32,644 nt of DNA from Gammaproteobacteria bacterium (GCA_022340485.1 JAJDNX010000004.1:1-32644); one strand, 5' to 3'; counted from the first letter of the stretch, positions 18,210-26,362 are shown. The notes: generated by a model from the letters alone, not told the origin. Program-made: numbers and translations.

Positions 18210-19256
18210 TCATTCCATGATCTCCACATGGATCCCCCGTGCTTCCAGGGCATCGGCACGAGCCGAAATAAAGCGCTGGAAGCTGGGTTGATCCCGGTAG
18301 GCACCCGAGGCCACATAGTCGATTGCCGACTGTGTGTGAAAGGCCTTCAGGTAGGCTTCCGTTCGAAACACCTCCTCGCCATGCTCATCAAAGAAAACCA
18401 GTGACGGTGCATACTGTACATTCAGGTCCCTGGCCCACTGTGCGACACTGGTAGTTTTGCCATCCGGCCGTTTCACCGGTTCATTCGACCACATATCCAG
18501 CAGCAACACATCCAGGCGCTGCAATTGCTCCCTGCTCTCCGGTCGCTGCAGAATATCCAGGTGTAATTCATCGCAGGGGGCACACTCCTTTTGCTCAAAC
18601 ATCACCAGCAGTGGACGACCCTTGCGCTTGTCCAGTGCGGCATCTGCAGGCAGGTAGGTCGAATCCTGATGCAATACACCGCTGGCCGGAGCCGGTGATA
18701 CCGCGGCGTAGTATTCCCGGAACGTGGGTGCAGAACCGTTGTGCACTGCACCATAGTCCAGTGCTGCATTGAACTTGTGTGGCGGGTAGTAACCATTAAG
18801 CCGGAGTATGACCTTGCCCTGTTCATTCAGGAATAACAGTGTCGGCGTAAACATTACACGCAGTGACTTTGCAAATTCCTTCTCCGTTGTCATCTCACCA
18901 TCGAGCCCGGTGACTTCCCTGTCGCCCCACATATTGATGGCAATGACTTCGTAATGCCTGCGGGTCTTGCGCTCTGTCTCCTGCAAGGCAAAGTTGGTGT
19001 CCAGGAGTTTCTTGCAGTAGGGACAACCGTCCTGGTAGAAATACAGGATCACGCGTTTGCCGGCACTGGCTGCCTCGTTGACATCTTCTCGGATATCCAG
19101 GAAAGATGTGGCAAACCACTCGGGCTTCTCGACATAGCCCGGATTGACCATTCCCTCTTCCAGCGTCTCCTCTTGCGGTTCAGCCAGCAACAGACTCCCT
19201 GGCCACAGGACCGCCGCAAGGACCGGGAAACAAAGTGTGCACAATGTTTTCAGCAT
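18210..19256 (-). CDS. Exported protein with two thioredoxin-fold domains
   Basis: This 348-residue protein has an N-terminal signal peptide (MLKTLCTLCFPVLAAVLWPG, cleavage near residue 25) and two consecutive thioredoxin-like domains. The first has active site CPYC at 78-81 and a cis-Pro at about P138 (FTPTL). The second has CAPC at 225-228 and P284 (YAPSL). The halves are similar (INMWGDREV and LDMWSNEPV; FLNEQGK and FFDEHGE), pointing to internal duplication. The fold resembles SoxW and other thioredoxin-related periplasmic reductases. ATG 19256 has AGGAGG 4 nt upstream, which excludes longer starts. Its redox partner is unknown. It is the gene upstream of the ExeA-like ATPase on the same strand. 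Confidence 0.85.
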   Translation of the reverse strand: MLKTLCTLCFPVLAAVLWPGSLLLAEPQEETLEEGMVNPGYVEKPEWFATSFLDIREDVNEAASAGKRVILYFYQDGCPYCKKLLDTNFALQETERKTRRHYEVIAINMWGDREVTGLDGEMTTEKEFAKSLRVMFTPTLLFLNEQGKVILRLNGYYPPHKFNAALDYGAVHNGSAPTFREYYAAVSPAPASGVLHQDSTYLPADAALDKRKGRPLLVMFEQKECAPCDELHLDILQRPESREQLQRLDVLLLDMWSNEPVKRPDGKTTSVAQWARDLNVQYAPSLVFFDEHGEEVFRTEAYLKAFHTQSAIDYVASGAYRDQPSFQRFISARADALEARGIHVEIME

Positions 19257-19499
19257 GGGACCTCCTGATAGCAACGGCGCTTTGTCCGACCACTGCGGCA
19301 TCCCCGGTAACTGCATCCTGCCCCGCCTGAAGGGTCTACCCCTGGTGATCTGGTTCCGCATGACCCAGACCCAGCCGTTGGACCGCCAGCCGGTCTCACC
19401 TTTTCCATGCAGTCGCGAACTCGCGCACGCCTCATCCTTGTATAGCACGTCACTGCTGCTGCAGGCCACTCCTGATTGCATTTGGATGACGATATTTTG

Positions 19500-20168
19500 T
19501 CATTCTGTCGCCAGGCCGTCCCCGGCAGGACAGCGTTTCAACATCAGGCATTCATTGCAGCGTGGACGCACCCGGCAAAGCTCTTTGCCATGGCGCACAA
19601 TGAGCGCATGATACTCATTAAACAATGCGACATCCGGCCCCAGTGCGGACTCAATGGCGCCACGCATCGTGTCATAGTCCTCAGTCCCGTCAAACAGCTC
19701 CAGCCGGGTAAACAGCCGCCGTGTATAGGCGTCGATGACAAACACCGGCCGCTGAAAGGCATAAAGAAGGATATCATCGGCAGTTTCACGGCCAATACCG
19801 TTCACGGACAACAGCATCTGACGCAATTCATCGGTAGCCGTTTCTGACAGCCGGGAGAAACCACCCGCCTGGTAATACCAGCGGCAAAAGTGCTTCAGCC
19901 TTGTTGCTTTTACATTGAAATAGCCAGAGGGTCTTAACCAGCCGGCAAGCTGCTCCTTGCGTACAGCCGCGATGGCCGTGGCATTCAGCTTGTCATGGGC
20001 ACGCAGGTTGGCAATCGCCTTTTCGACATTGCTCCAGGCGGTATTCTGCGTCAGGATTGCCCCGACCATTACTTCGAAAGGCGTTTCACCCGGCCACCAG
20101 TGCTGTGGTCCATAATGATCGAACAGTAGGTGATAAACCGCTAACAGGCTGTTTCCGGTATTCTGCAC
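19500..20168 (-). CDS. Endonuclease III-family DNA glycosylase (MagIII-like)
   Basis: This 222-residue protein has the helix-hairpin-helix fold of base-excision glycosylases. The N-terminal WWPGETPFEVMVGAILTQNT and RPSGYFNVKATRLK resemble Helicobacter MagIII (3-methyladenine glycosylase) more than classical Nth. The HhH motif reads VNGIGRETADDILLYAF, and the conserved Asp is in FVIDAYTRR. Nth uses a Lys for its lyase step where this protein has Glu (GRET against GRKT), so it is probably a monofunctional glycosylase. The C-terminus CRVRPRCNECLMLKRC offers four cysteines (C-x5-C-x2-C-x5-C) for a [4Fe-4S] cluster. The only sensible start is a GTG at 20168 without a clear Shine-Dalgarno. It is the last gene of the yciV-to-rluB run. 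The substrate base is unknown. Confidence 0.85.
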   Translation of the reverse strand: MQNTGNSLLAVYHLLFDHYGPQHWWPGETPFEVMVGAILTQNTAWSNVEKAIANLRAHDKLNATAIAAVRKEQLAGWLRPSGYFNVKATRLKHFCRWYYQAGGFSRLSETATDELRQMLLSVNGIGRETADDILLYAFQRPVFVIDAYTRRLFTRLELFDGTEDYDTMRGAIESALGPDVALFNEYHALIVRHGKELCRVRPRCNECLMLKRCPAGDGLATE

Positions 20169-20184
20169 TGCGTCAGGCTAGCAG

Positions 20185-20985
20185 CTAGCGGCGGCGGGTG
20201 CCCCTGGTGCCCGTGCCCCGGGGTGCCGGCCGGGCCTGTCGTACCGGGGCGTCAAGCTTGACCAATTCATATAACGCCCTGAGTTCTGCAGGCTCAAGAT
20301 CCTTGAATCGCCCGGCACGCAGGCTGCGAGGCAAGCTGACTGGCCCGTAGCGAATACGAATGAGGCGACTGACTTGCAGGCCTTGTGACTCCCAAAGGCG
20401 ACGCACCTCGCGGTTTTTTCCTTCCCTCAGGATCACGTGATACCAGTGATTCGCACCCGCACCACCGGCATCCACTATGGAAGCGAATGCGGCCAATCCG
20501 TCGTCCAGCATCACGCCTTCCTGCAAACGCTGCAGCACCTCGTCGCCAACCTCACCGAGAACGCGCACAGCATATTCCCTCTCGACTTCCCAGGATGGGT
20601 GCATCAGACGGTGTGCCAGTTCACCATCGGTGGTCACCAGCAGCAACCCGGAGGTATTGAAGTCCAGCCTGCCTACACTGATCCAACGGCCACGAGCAAT
20701 ACGGGGCAAATGATCAAAAACGGTTGGACGACCTGCTTCATCCCTGCGGGTAGTCAACTCACCAGAGGGTTTGTGATAAATGAGGGTACGCGCTACTTCG
20801 TCGGGACCGGCAGCAGTAGACACCGAGCGCCCGTCGATCTTAATGATGTCCGTAGCAGAAACGCTGATACCAAGCTCTGCAAGCTTGCCGTTCACCGTGA
20901 TTTTTCCATCACGTATCCAGGCCTCTATCTGGCGACGGGAACCATGCCCGGCACGCGCCAGTACTTTTTGCAAACGCTCAGCCAA
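20185..20985 (-). CDS. rluB: 23S rRNA pseudouridine synthase RluB family
   Basis: RluB-type enzymes convert uridine 2605 of 23S rRNA to pseudouridine. The 266-residue product has an N-terminal S4 RNA-binding domain (about 3-55, LQKVLARAGHGSRRQIEAWI) and the RsuA/RluB catalytic domain with the nucleophilic Asp at D108 in GRLDFNTSGLLLVTTDGEL. The tail is basic and disordered (PAPRGTGTRGTRRR), as in many RluB proteins. Related RluE/RluF/RsuA activities cannot be excluded by sequence alone, but the position after scpB is typical of rluB. Translation must start at TTG 20985, since no ATG precedes the conserved S4 segment. It follows scpB after 11 bp. Confidence 0.93.
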   Translation of the reverse strand: MAERLQKVLARAGHGSRRQIEAWIRDGKITVNGKLAELGISVSATDIIKIDGRSVSTAAGPDEVARTLIYHKPSGELTTRRDEAGRPTVFDHLPRIARGRWISVGRLDFNTSGLLLVTTDGELAHRLMHPSWEVEREYAVRVLGEVGDEVLQRLQEGVMLDDGLAAFASIVDAGGAGANHWYHVILREGKNREVRRLWESQGLQVSRLIRIRYGPVSLPRSLRAGRFKDLEPAELRALYELVKLDAPVRQARPAPRGTGTRGTRRR

Positions 20986-20996
20986 CAGCAGGATTC

Positions 20997-21698
20997 TTAG
21001 TGAATGATGGCGACGCTGTCACTTTCAGTGATATCAGGGTGTGACACAACTTCATCCGTCGTGGCTGTGTCTGCAGATGCCTCATGCTGCTCAGCAGCTT
21101 CATCATTGGCGGAAGCCAGCTCTAGACCGGGAATTTCTGACAGGTCCAGCTCCAGTTCCCTGCCAATTTCGTTAAGGTCACGCAATTCGGCCAGTGAGGG
21201 TAACTCGTTGAGGTTCTTCAGGCTGAAGTAATCCAGGAACTTTTTTGTGGTGCCGTACATGGCGGGGCGACCGGGTACTTCTCGATGGCCTACCACATGA
21301 ACCCACTCCCGCTCCAGTAAGGTCTTGATAATCGTGGTGCTGACACTGACACCCCGGACCTCTTCAATTTCACCCCGGGTAACTGGCTGCCGGTAGGCGA
21401 TCAGTGCCAGGGTTTCCAGCAAGGCGCGTGAATAACGGGCCGGTTTTTCCTCCCACAGGTGCGCGATCCATGGTTGCATCGTTTCACGCACCTGGATCCG
21501 GTAGCCACTACCGACCTGTACCAGTTCAATGCCCCGTGATTCGTAGTCAGCCTGCAGAGCGCTGATCGCATCCTGCAGTTCACTGCGTTCAGGTTTATCA
21601 TGTTCAGCAAACATCGCAAGTAACTGCTCGACATTCAATGGACGACCGGCTGCCAGCAGCAGGGCTTCAATGACATTCTTGAGTTGATCGGTTTCCAT
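20997..21698 (-). CDS. scpB: Segregation and condensation protein B
   Basis: ScpB is the winged-helix partner of ScpA in the SMC-ScpAB or analogous chromosome-compaction complex. The 233-residue protein shows LKNVIEALLLAAGRPLNVEQL, RYSRALLETLALIAYRQPVTRGEIEEVRG and PGRPAMYGTTKKFLDYFSLKNLNELP, all family hallmarks. The last 40 or so residues are acidic and low in complexity. I prefer the ATG at 21698, with GGAA about 9 nt upstream, over the in-frame TTG at 21719. It follows scpA by 28 bp. No smc gene is in the window; it should be elsewhere in the genome. Confidence 0.95.
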   Translation of the reverse strand: METDQLKNVIEALLLAAGRPLNVEQLLAMFAEHDKPERSELQDAISALQADYESRGIELVQVGSGYRIQVRETMQPWIAHLWEEKPARYSRALLETLALIAYRQPVTRGEIEEVRGVSVSTTIIKTLLEREWVHVVGHREVPGRPAMYGTTKKFLDYFSLKNLNELPSLAELRDLNEIGRELELDLSEIPGLELASANDEAAEQHEASADTATTDEVVSHPDITESDSVAIIH

Positions 21699-21726
21699 GG
21701 TTCTGATTCCGGAGGTCAATTTTCAC

Positions 21727-22602
21727 TCAGGCGGTCGCCTGTGCAACCGGCATAGCTTCGACTTCGACATCATCTTCGGCGCGCGCAACCGCCTTGACAT
21801 GGATCGGTGCATACGGCTCGGACTGCGTCAGTTCGAGCAGTGATTCCTTCACCAGCTCGAGAATGGCAAGAAACGACACCACCACGCCCATACGACCTTC
21901 CTCGAGGGTAAACAGGTCGGAAAACCTGGTGAAATGCGTCGAGTTAACCTTGCTCAGTACGCTGGACATGCGCTCCCTGACCGACAAGGACTCCAGCTGT
22001 ACATGATGGTGAGCATACATGGAGGCACGCTTCATCACCTCCTGAAAGGCGGCAATCAGATCCTGCAGGTCAACCTCCGGTGGCAACGAGATGACCTTTC
22101 GTTCTAGGGGTTCAGCGGATGCCTGGTAGACATCACGCCCCAGTCGTGGCAGCGCATCGATGTCCTCCGCTGCCTGCTTGTAGCGTTCATATTCCTGCAA
22201 GCGACGTACCAGCTCGGCGCGTGGATCCTCCTCGTTTTCCTCGGCGTCGTTCGACCTGGGGAGCAGCATGCGGGACTTTATTTCAGCAAGCATGGCGGAC
22301 ATCACCAGATACTCTCCGGCCAGTTCCAGCTGCATCTCCTGCATCAGTTCAATATAGACGACATACTGGCGCGTTACATCGGCAACCGGGATGTCCGTGA
22401 TATCAAGATTCTCGCGGCGGATCAGGTATAGCAGCAGATCCAGTGGCCCCTCAAAGGCTTCGAGAAAAACCTCCAGGGCTTGCGGTGGTATGTAGAGGTC
22501 TTTGGGCAGGGATTCATAGGCCTTGCCCTGAACAACGGCGATGGGTAATTCTTCCTGTGGATGGATGTCCTGCGGTGCTTCGCGGCTCTGGTATTCGCTC
22601 AT
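21727..22602 (-). CDS. scpA: Segregation and condensation protein A
   Basis: ScpA is the kleisin subunit that bridges the SMC heads. The 291-residue protein contains FEGPLDLLLYLIRRENLDITDIPV, the conserved N-terminal helical segment, then MSAMLAEIKSRMLLPR and a C-terminal winged helix with RMGVVVSFLAILELVKESLL. The N-terminal 45 residues before FEGPL are longer than in Bacillus ScpA, as is common in gammaproteobacteria. AGGGT lies about 6 nt ahead of the ATG. It is followed by scpB and preceded by trpS with a 115-bp gap that may contain a promoter. Confidence 0.95.
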   Translation of the reverse strand: MSEYQSREAPQDIHPQEELPIAVVQGKAYESLPKDLYIPPQALEVFLEAFEGPLDLLLYLIRRENLDITDIPVADVTRQYVVYIELMQEMQLELAGEYLVMSAMLAEIKSRMLLPRSNDAEENEEDPRAELVRRLQEYERYKQAAEDIDALPRLGRDVYQASAEPLERKVISLPPEVDLQDLIAAFQEVMKRASMYAHHHVQLESLSVRERMSSVLSKVNSTHFTRFSDLFTLEEGRMGVVVSFLAILELVKESLLELTQSEPYAPIHVKAVARAEDDVEVEAMPVAQATA

Positions 22603-22667
22603 GTAGTACCCTGGTACGTGGTGGCGGCGTCGTATCCTAGGGACGACTTACATCGTCGGGAGGGGAT

Positions 22668-22673
22668 ACTATA
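22668..22673 (-). promoter_or_regulatory. Possible -10 box for scpA
   Basis: TATAGT on the minus strand lies in the AT-rich part of the trpS-scpA gap, about 66 bp before the scpA ATG. No good -35 is at the proper distance, so this is a weak suggestion. Confidence 0.25.
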
Positions 22674-22717
22674 CTATTTTCAACGATTTGTCGCTTTTTT
22701 GTGTCTACTCAAGTCGC

Positions 22718-23932
22718 TCACCGGTAGCTCAGCCCCATGGCCTGGCGTACTTCTTCCAGTGATTTGCGTGCTACATCCCGCGCAGCAGCGGAACCTTCGC
22801 TGATGATGGCACGTACACGCCCCGGATCCTGTTCGAATTCCCGTGCACGTTCCTGTATCGGTTCCAGTTCCTGTAACACGCTATCAACAATGTACTGTTT
22901 GCAATCGAGGCAGCCTATGCCTGCCGTAGTACATCCCTCGCGTACTATACCCTTGACCTCATCGCCGGAATAGACCTGGTGCAGTTGCCAGACAGGACAG
23001 ATATCCGGGTTACCAGGGTCAGTACGCCGCACTCTCGCCGGATCGGTCGGCATGGTACGCAACTTCTCGCGCACGTTATCCGGGGCCTCCCGCAAGGTGA
23101 TGGTATTGTTATAGGACTTGGACATTTTCTGACCATCCAGCCCCGGCATTTTTGATGCCGGTGTCAGCAGTGCTTCCGGTTCAGTCAGAATCACGCGCCC
23201 GCCACCTTCCAGGTATCCCAGCAAGCGTTCCAGATCGGTAATGGCCAGATTTTGCTGTTCCGCCAGCAGCGCCTGCGCCACACCCAGTGCCTCATGATCA
23301 CCCTGCTGCTGGTAACGTTTCAGCAATTCGCGATACAGGCGGGCGTTTTTCTTGCCCATCTTCTTGATTGCCGCCTCTGCGGCTGCCTCGAAACCGGGTT
23401 CACGACCAAACAGATGGTTGAAACGGCGCGCGATCTCACGGGTCAGTTCGACGTGCGCCACCTGGTCTTCACCGACGGGTACCTTGTCGGCACCGTAGAT
23501 CAGAATATCGGCACTCTGCAGCAACGGGTAGCCGAGAAATCCATAGGTCGCCAGGTCGCGCTCGCGCAGCTTATCCTGCTGATCCTTGTAGCTCGGCACC
23601 CTTTCCAGCCAGCCCAGCGGGGTAACCATGGAAAGCAGCAGGTGCAGCTCGGCATGTTCCGGCACCTGTGACTGGATAAACAATTGCGCCAACCCCGGGT
23701 TGACGCCGGCAGCCAGCCAGTCGATCACCATGTCCCAGACACTGTCTGCAATGATGTGGGAATCCTCGTAATGGGTGGTCAATGCATGCCAGTCAGCGAC
23801 GAAGAAAAAACACTCGAATTCCTGTTGCAGTTTTACCCAGTTTTTCAGTACGCCGTGATAGTGTCCGAGGTGCAGACGCCCCGTTGGCCGCATTCCGGAA
23901 AGCACCCGGCTGTTTGTGTGAATTCCACCCAA
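22718..23932 (-). CDS. trpS: Tryptophanyl-tRNA synthetase, long form with cysteine motif
   Basis: TrpRS charges tRNA-Trp. The class I signatures are HLGH (21-24, in GRLHLGHYHG) and KMSKS (269-273). At 404 residues it is about 70 longer than E. coli TrpRS, mostly because of a helical insertion at about 179-248 within the catalytic domain. Near the anticodon-binding side four cysteines, C312, C334, C341 and C344, form C-x21-C-x6-C-x2-C, nearly the motif that binds a [4Fe-4S] cluster in Thermotoga maritima TrpRS. The start is TTG 23932, backed by AGGAG 6 nt upstream that overlaps the stop of the preceding gene; the next ATG would remove the first beta-strand. Confidence 0.95.
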   Translation of the reverse strand: MGGIHTNSRVLSGMRPTGRLHLGHYHGVLKNWVKLQQEFECFFFVADWHALTTHYEDSHIIADSVWDMVIDWLAAGVNPGLAQLFIQSQVPEHAELHLLLSMVTPLGWLERVPSYKDQQDKLRERDLATYGFLGYPLLQSADILIYGADKVPVGEDQVAHVELTREIARRFNHLFGREPGFEAAAEAAIKKMGKKNARLYRELLKRYQQQGDHEALGVAQALLAEQQNLAITDLERLLGYLEGGGRVILTEPEALLTPASKMPGLDGQKMSKSYNNTITLREAPDNVREKLRTMPTDPARVRRTDPGNPDICPVWQLHQVYSGDEVKGIVREGCTTAGIGCLDCKQYIVDSVLQELEPIQERAREFEQDPGRVRAIISEGSAAARDVARKSLEEVRQAMGLSYR

Positions 23933-23941
23933 AATAATCTC

Positions 23942-24631
23942 CTAGCGGCCCATTAGTCCCAGCAGTAGCAATTGAAATTTCTGTGCTGACAATCCGGACA
24001 CCGGCACCACCATCGACATGACGACACTGATGACCGGCCACAACACCATCCCCAGTATGCCGGTTACCAGTAACCCGATAAGGATAAAAAAGCCGTAGGG
24101 CTCGATGCGGCTGAACTGGTAGGCCCAGGGTCCGGGCAACAGGCCGGTCATGACGCGCCCGCCATCCAGTGGTGGCAAGGGCAGCAGGTTCAGTACCATC
24201 AGGATAATGTTGATGGTGATCCCGGCAACACCCATATAGACGAGTGCGATACCGGACTCACCCAGCAACAGACCCATGCGCACCAGCAGTGCCCAGGCAA
24301 TCGCCATTAACAGGTTGGCACCCGGACCGGCAGCCGCCACCAGTGCCATGTCGCGTTTTGGCTTGTGCAGGTTTCTCCAGTTGATCGGGACCGGCTTGGC
24401 ATACCCAAAGAGAAACCCTGCCTGCAGCAGCAACAGCATACCGGGTATCAGGATGGTCCCCACCGGGTCGATGTGCTTGAACGGATTCAGCGTCAGGCGA
24501 CCCAGCATGAAGGCGGTGTTATCACCCAGCTTGCGGGCAATCCAGCCATGTGAGACCTCATGCACGGTAATTGCCAGCACCACCGGCATCACCCAGATTG
24601 AAATTTTTTGCACCAGACTGAGTTCAAGCAT
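23942..24631 (-). CDS. Site-2-protease-like M50 family intramembrane metalloprotease
   Basis: This 229-residue polytopic membrane protein carries the zinc motif HEVSH (24-28) in the first transmembrane helix and NLLPLPPLDGGRV with D156 as third ligand, the two signatures of the M50 family. AAAGPGANLLMA (about 99-110) is the intervening helix. It has no PDZ or CBS domain, so it belongs to the small soluble-domain-free group often next to trpS and scpA. Its substrate is unknown. A perfect -10 box lies only 7 bp before the ATG and there is no Shine-Dalgarno. The trpS ribosome binding site overlaps its stop codon, so the two are coupled. Confidence 0.9.
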   Translation of the reverse strand: MLELSLVQKISIWVMPVVLAITVHEVSHGWIARKLGDNTAFMLGRLTLNPFKHIDPVGTILIPGMLLLLQAGFLFGYAKPVPINWRNLHKPKRDMALVAAAGPGANLLMAIAWALLVRMGLLLGESGIALVYMGVAGITINIILMVLNLLPLPPLDGGRVMTGLLPGPWAYQFSRIEPYGFFILIGLLVTGILGMVLWPVISVVMSMVVPVSGLSAQKFQLLLLGLMGR

Positions 24632-24637
24632 CTGCGG

Positions 24638-24643
24638 ATTATA
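24638..24643 (-). promoter_or_regulatory. Consensus -10 box abutting the M50 protease start
   Basis: TATAAT on the minus strand ends 6 bases before the A of the ATG at 24631, so the predicted transcription start is the start codon itself. The flanking GGTTATAATCCGC resembles the box before yciK. The 229-bp gap to yciO holds no other recognisable element; it is AT-rich in part and I see no gene in it. Confidence 0.45.
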
Positions 24644-24860
24644 ACCGTATGAATATCGATTGCATTAACGGGGTGCTATCGAATGTCAGAACGCTGCCGC
24701 TTGCCGAACCTGCACTGGCGTGACATCACAAGCCGGGGTTCTGTTTCTGTTTAACCGCCGCGGAAGCGCACAAAAATATTTTTAGCCGGAGATTTTATCT
24801 TCGTGTGTTTCCCTGTGTTTCCGCGGCCCAGGTTTCGATCTTGACCGGGTAACCCTGTTG

Positions 24861-25478
24861 CTAGAATCCTTCCACACTGCCACAACCCTGCCGCAGGACC
24901 AGCGGTATCCCCTCGACAAGATCCACTACCGTGGTGGGCTCTATGCCACAGAAATCACCGTCGATCACCAGGTCGACATCGTGTTCCAGCCTTTCACGGA
25001 TCAGGTGTGCATCCGTTTCCGGCAACTCCTTGCCCGGCAGGATCAGGGTAGAACTCATCAGCGGCTCACCCAGCTCAGCCAGCAGCGCCAGGGCAACGGG
25101 GTGGTTCGGCACACGAATTCCGATCGTCTTGCGCTTCGGATTTTGCAGGCGACGCGGCACTTCATGTGTCGCTTTCAGGATGAAGGTATAGGCTCCCGGC
25201 GTCATGGACTTCAGCAGGCGGTAGCCGCTGTTATCGACCCTCGCGTAAGTAGATATCTCGGACAGATCCCGGCACATCAGGGTGAAATTATGCCGGTGAT
25301 CAAGTTTCCGGATGCGACGGATTCGTTCCATGCCGCGTTTGTCACCGACACGACAACCCAGTGCATAGCTGGAATCCGTCGGATACACGATCAGCCCGTC
25401 ATGACGAAGGATCTCTACCGCCTGATGGATCAAACGGGCCTGCGGGTTAACCGGGTGAATTTGGAAAAACTGGCTCAT
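24861..25478 (-). CDS. yciO: YciO/Sua5/YrdC-domain protein
   Basis: This 205-residue protein belongs to the Sua5/YrdC fold that makes threonylcarbamoyl-AMP for the t6A tRNA modification. IVYPTDSSYALGCRVGDKRGMERI and KTIGIRVPNHPVALALLAELGEPLMSSTL cover the nucleotide- and substrate-binding regions. The subgroup is YciO rather than TsaC: the gene sits directly after the yciV-type PHP gene, as in E. coli, and its length fits YciO. The exact activity of YciO is less certain than that of TsaC. It is separated from the PHP gene by 12 bp and probably cotranscribed with it. Confidence 0.92.
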   Translation of the reverse strand: MSQFFQIHPVNPQARLIHQAVEILRHDGLIVYPTDSSYALGCRVGDKRGMERIRRIRKLDHRHNFTLMCRDLSEISTYARVDNSGYRLLKSMTPGAYTFILKATHEVPRRLQNPKRKTIGIRVPNHPVALALLAELGEPLMSSTLILPGKELPETDAHLIRERLEHDVDLVIDGDFCGIEPTTVVDLVEGIPLVLRQGCGSVEGF

Positions 25479-25490
25479 CGAAACACGCTG

Positions 25491-26336
25491 TCATTGCAAC
25501 GGCCAGTGGTCACTGTCCCAAACCGGTTGACAACCCTCCGGCAACGCCGGCAGCTGACCCAGTTTGACCCACGGATTTTGCGGCCCGTGGTAATCAGAGC
25601 CGCAGGAGGCCAGCAGCTTCTCATTTCGACACAGCAGTGCCATGGCATGGTTATGCTCCCTGCTGTGACTGCCGGATACGACTTCCATCCCGGCACCGCC
25701 GCCAGCACGAAATTCAGCGATGAGTCGGCGTAGCTTGCTGGTCGTCATCCCGTATCTTGCCGGGTGTGCAATCACGGCGATACCGCCAGCGGCATGGATC
25801 CATTCGAGCGCCGCCTCCAGACTCGCCCACTGACCGGAAACATAACCGGGCTTGTTTTTCACCAGGAAACGCTTGAACACCTCGCGCACTGAACGGGCAT
25901 GCCCGTTCTCCACCAGAAACCGGGCAAAGTGTGTCCGTCCGACACATTGACCAGTCGCAAGTGCACACGCCCCTTCATAGCTGCCACCGATACCTGCCCT
26001 GGACAGACGCCGGCCGATCTCACCGGCGCGCCAGTGTCGAAAGTCGCGCAGGCCCGCCAGCCCTGCCTGCAATAGCTTGCAGCCGGGATCGATCCCCAGA
26101 GCAAGGACATGTATGGTCTGTGACTGCCAGCTAACCGATATTTCCACACCCGGCACCAGCTGCAATCCCAGTGTCCGTGCGGTTTGAGTGGCTTCCACCA
26201 GCCCGTCCAGCGTGTCATGGTCAGTCAGTGCCAGCACATCCACACCGGCAGCATGTGCCGCTGTCACCAGCTCGACCGGGCTCAGGGTCCCGTCGGAGGC
26301 AATGGAATGGCTGTGAAGGTCATAATGAAGGCGCAT
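25491..26336 (-). CDS. yciV: PHP-domain phosphoesterase (RNase AM / YciV family)
   Basis: The family in E. coli removes 5' nucleotides from short RNAs and processes rRNA ends (RNase AM), and also hydrolyses 3',5'-nucleotide bisphosphates. The 281-residue protein shows all PHP metal motifs: DLHSHSIASDGTL (H8, H10), LALTDHDTLDG (D39, H40), VPGVEIS, VIAHPARYG and SCGSDYHG. The middle segment contains VGRTHFARFLVENGHA, typical of the YciV/TrpH subgroup. It is first in the minus-strand run that continues with yciO. Its upstream region is shared with the divergent yciB side. Confidence 0.93.
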   Translation of the reverse strand: MRLHYDLHSHSIASDGTLSPVELVTAAHAAGVDVLALTDHDTLDGLVEATQTARTLGLQLVPGVEISVSWQSQTIHVLALGIDPGCKLLQAGLAGLRDFRHWRAGEIGRRLSRAGIGGSYEGACALATGQCVGRTHFARFLVENGHARSVREVFKRFLVKNKPGYVSGQWASLEAALEWIHAAGGIAVIAHPARYGMTTSKLRRLIAEFRAGGGAGMEVVSGSHSREHNHAMALLCRNEKLLASCGSDYHGPQNPWVKLGQLPALPEGCQPVWDSDHWPLQ

Positions 26337-26343
26337 CCGCTAT

Positions 26344-26349
26344 ATTCTA
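26344..26349 (-). promoter_or_regulatory. Possible -10 box of yciV
   Basis: TAGAAT on the minus strand ends 7 bases before the yciV ATG, again close to leaderless. The -35 region is poor. It sits 14 bp from the plus-strand TATAAT at 26363, so the two divergent signals would compete. Confidence 0.3.
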
Positions 26350-26362
26350 CAGGACAGTGCCT

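Noticed and set aside
24858-25733. Open frame of 291 codons on the plus strand across yciO and yciV
   Set aside because: It lies opposite two well-conserved genes and has no family motif.
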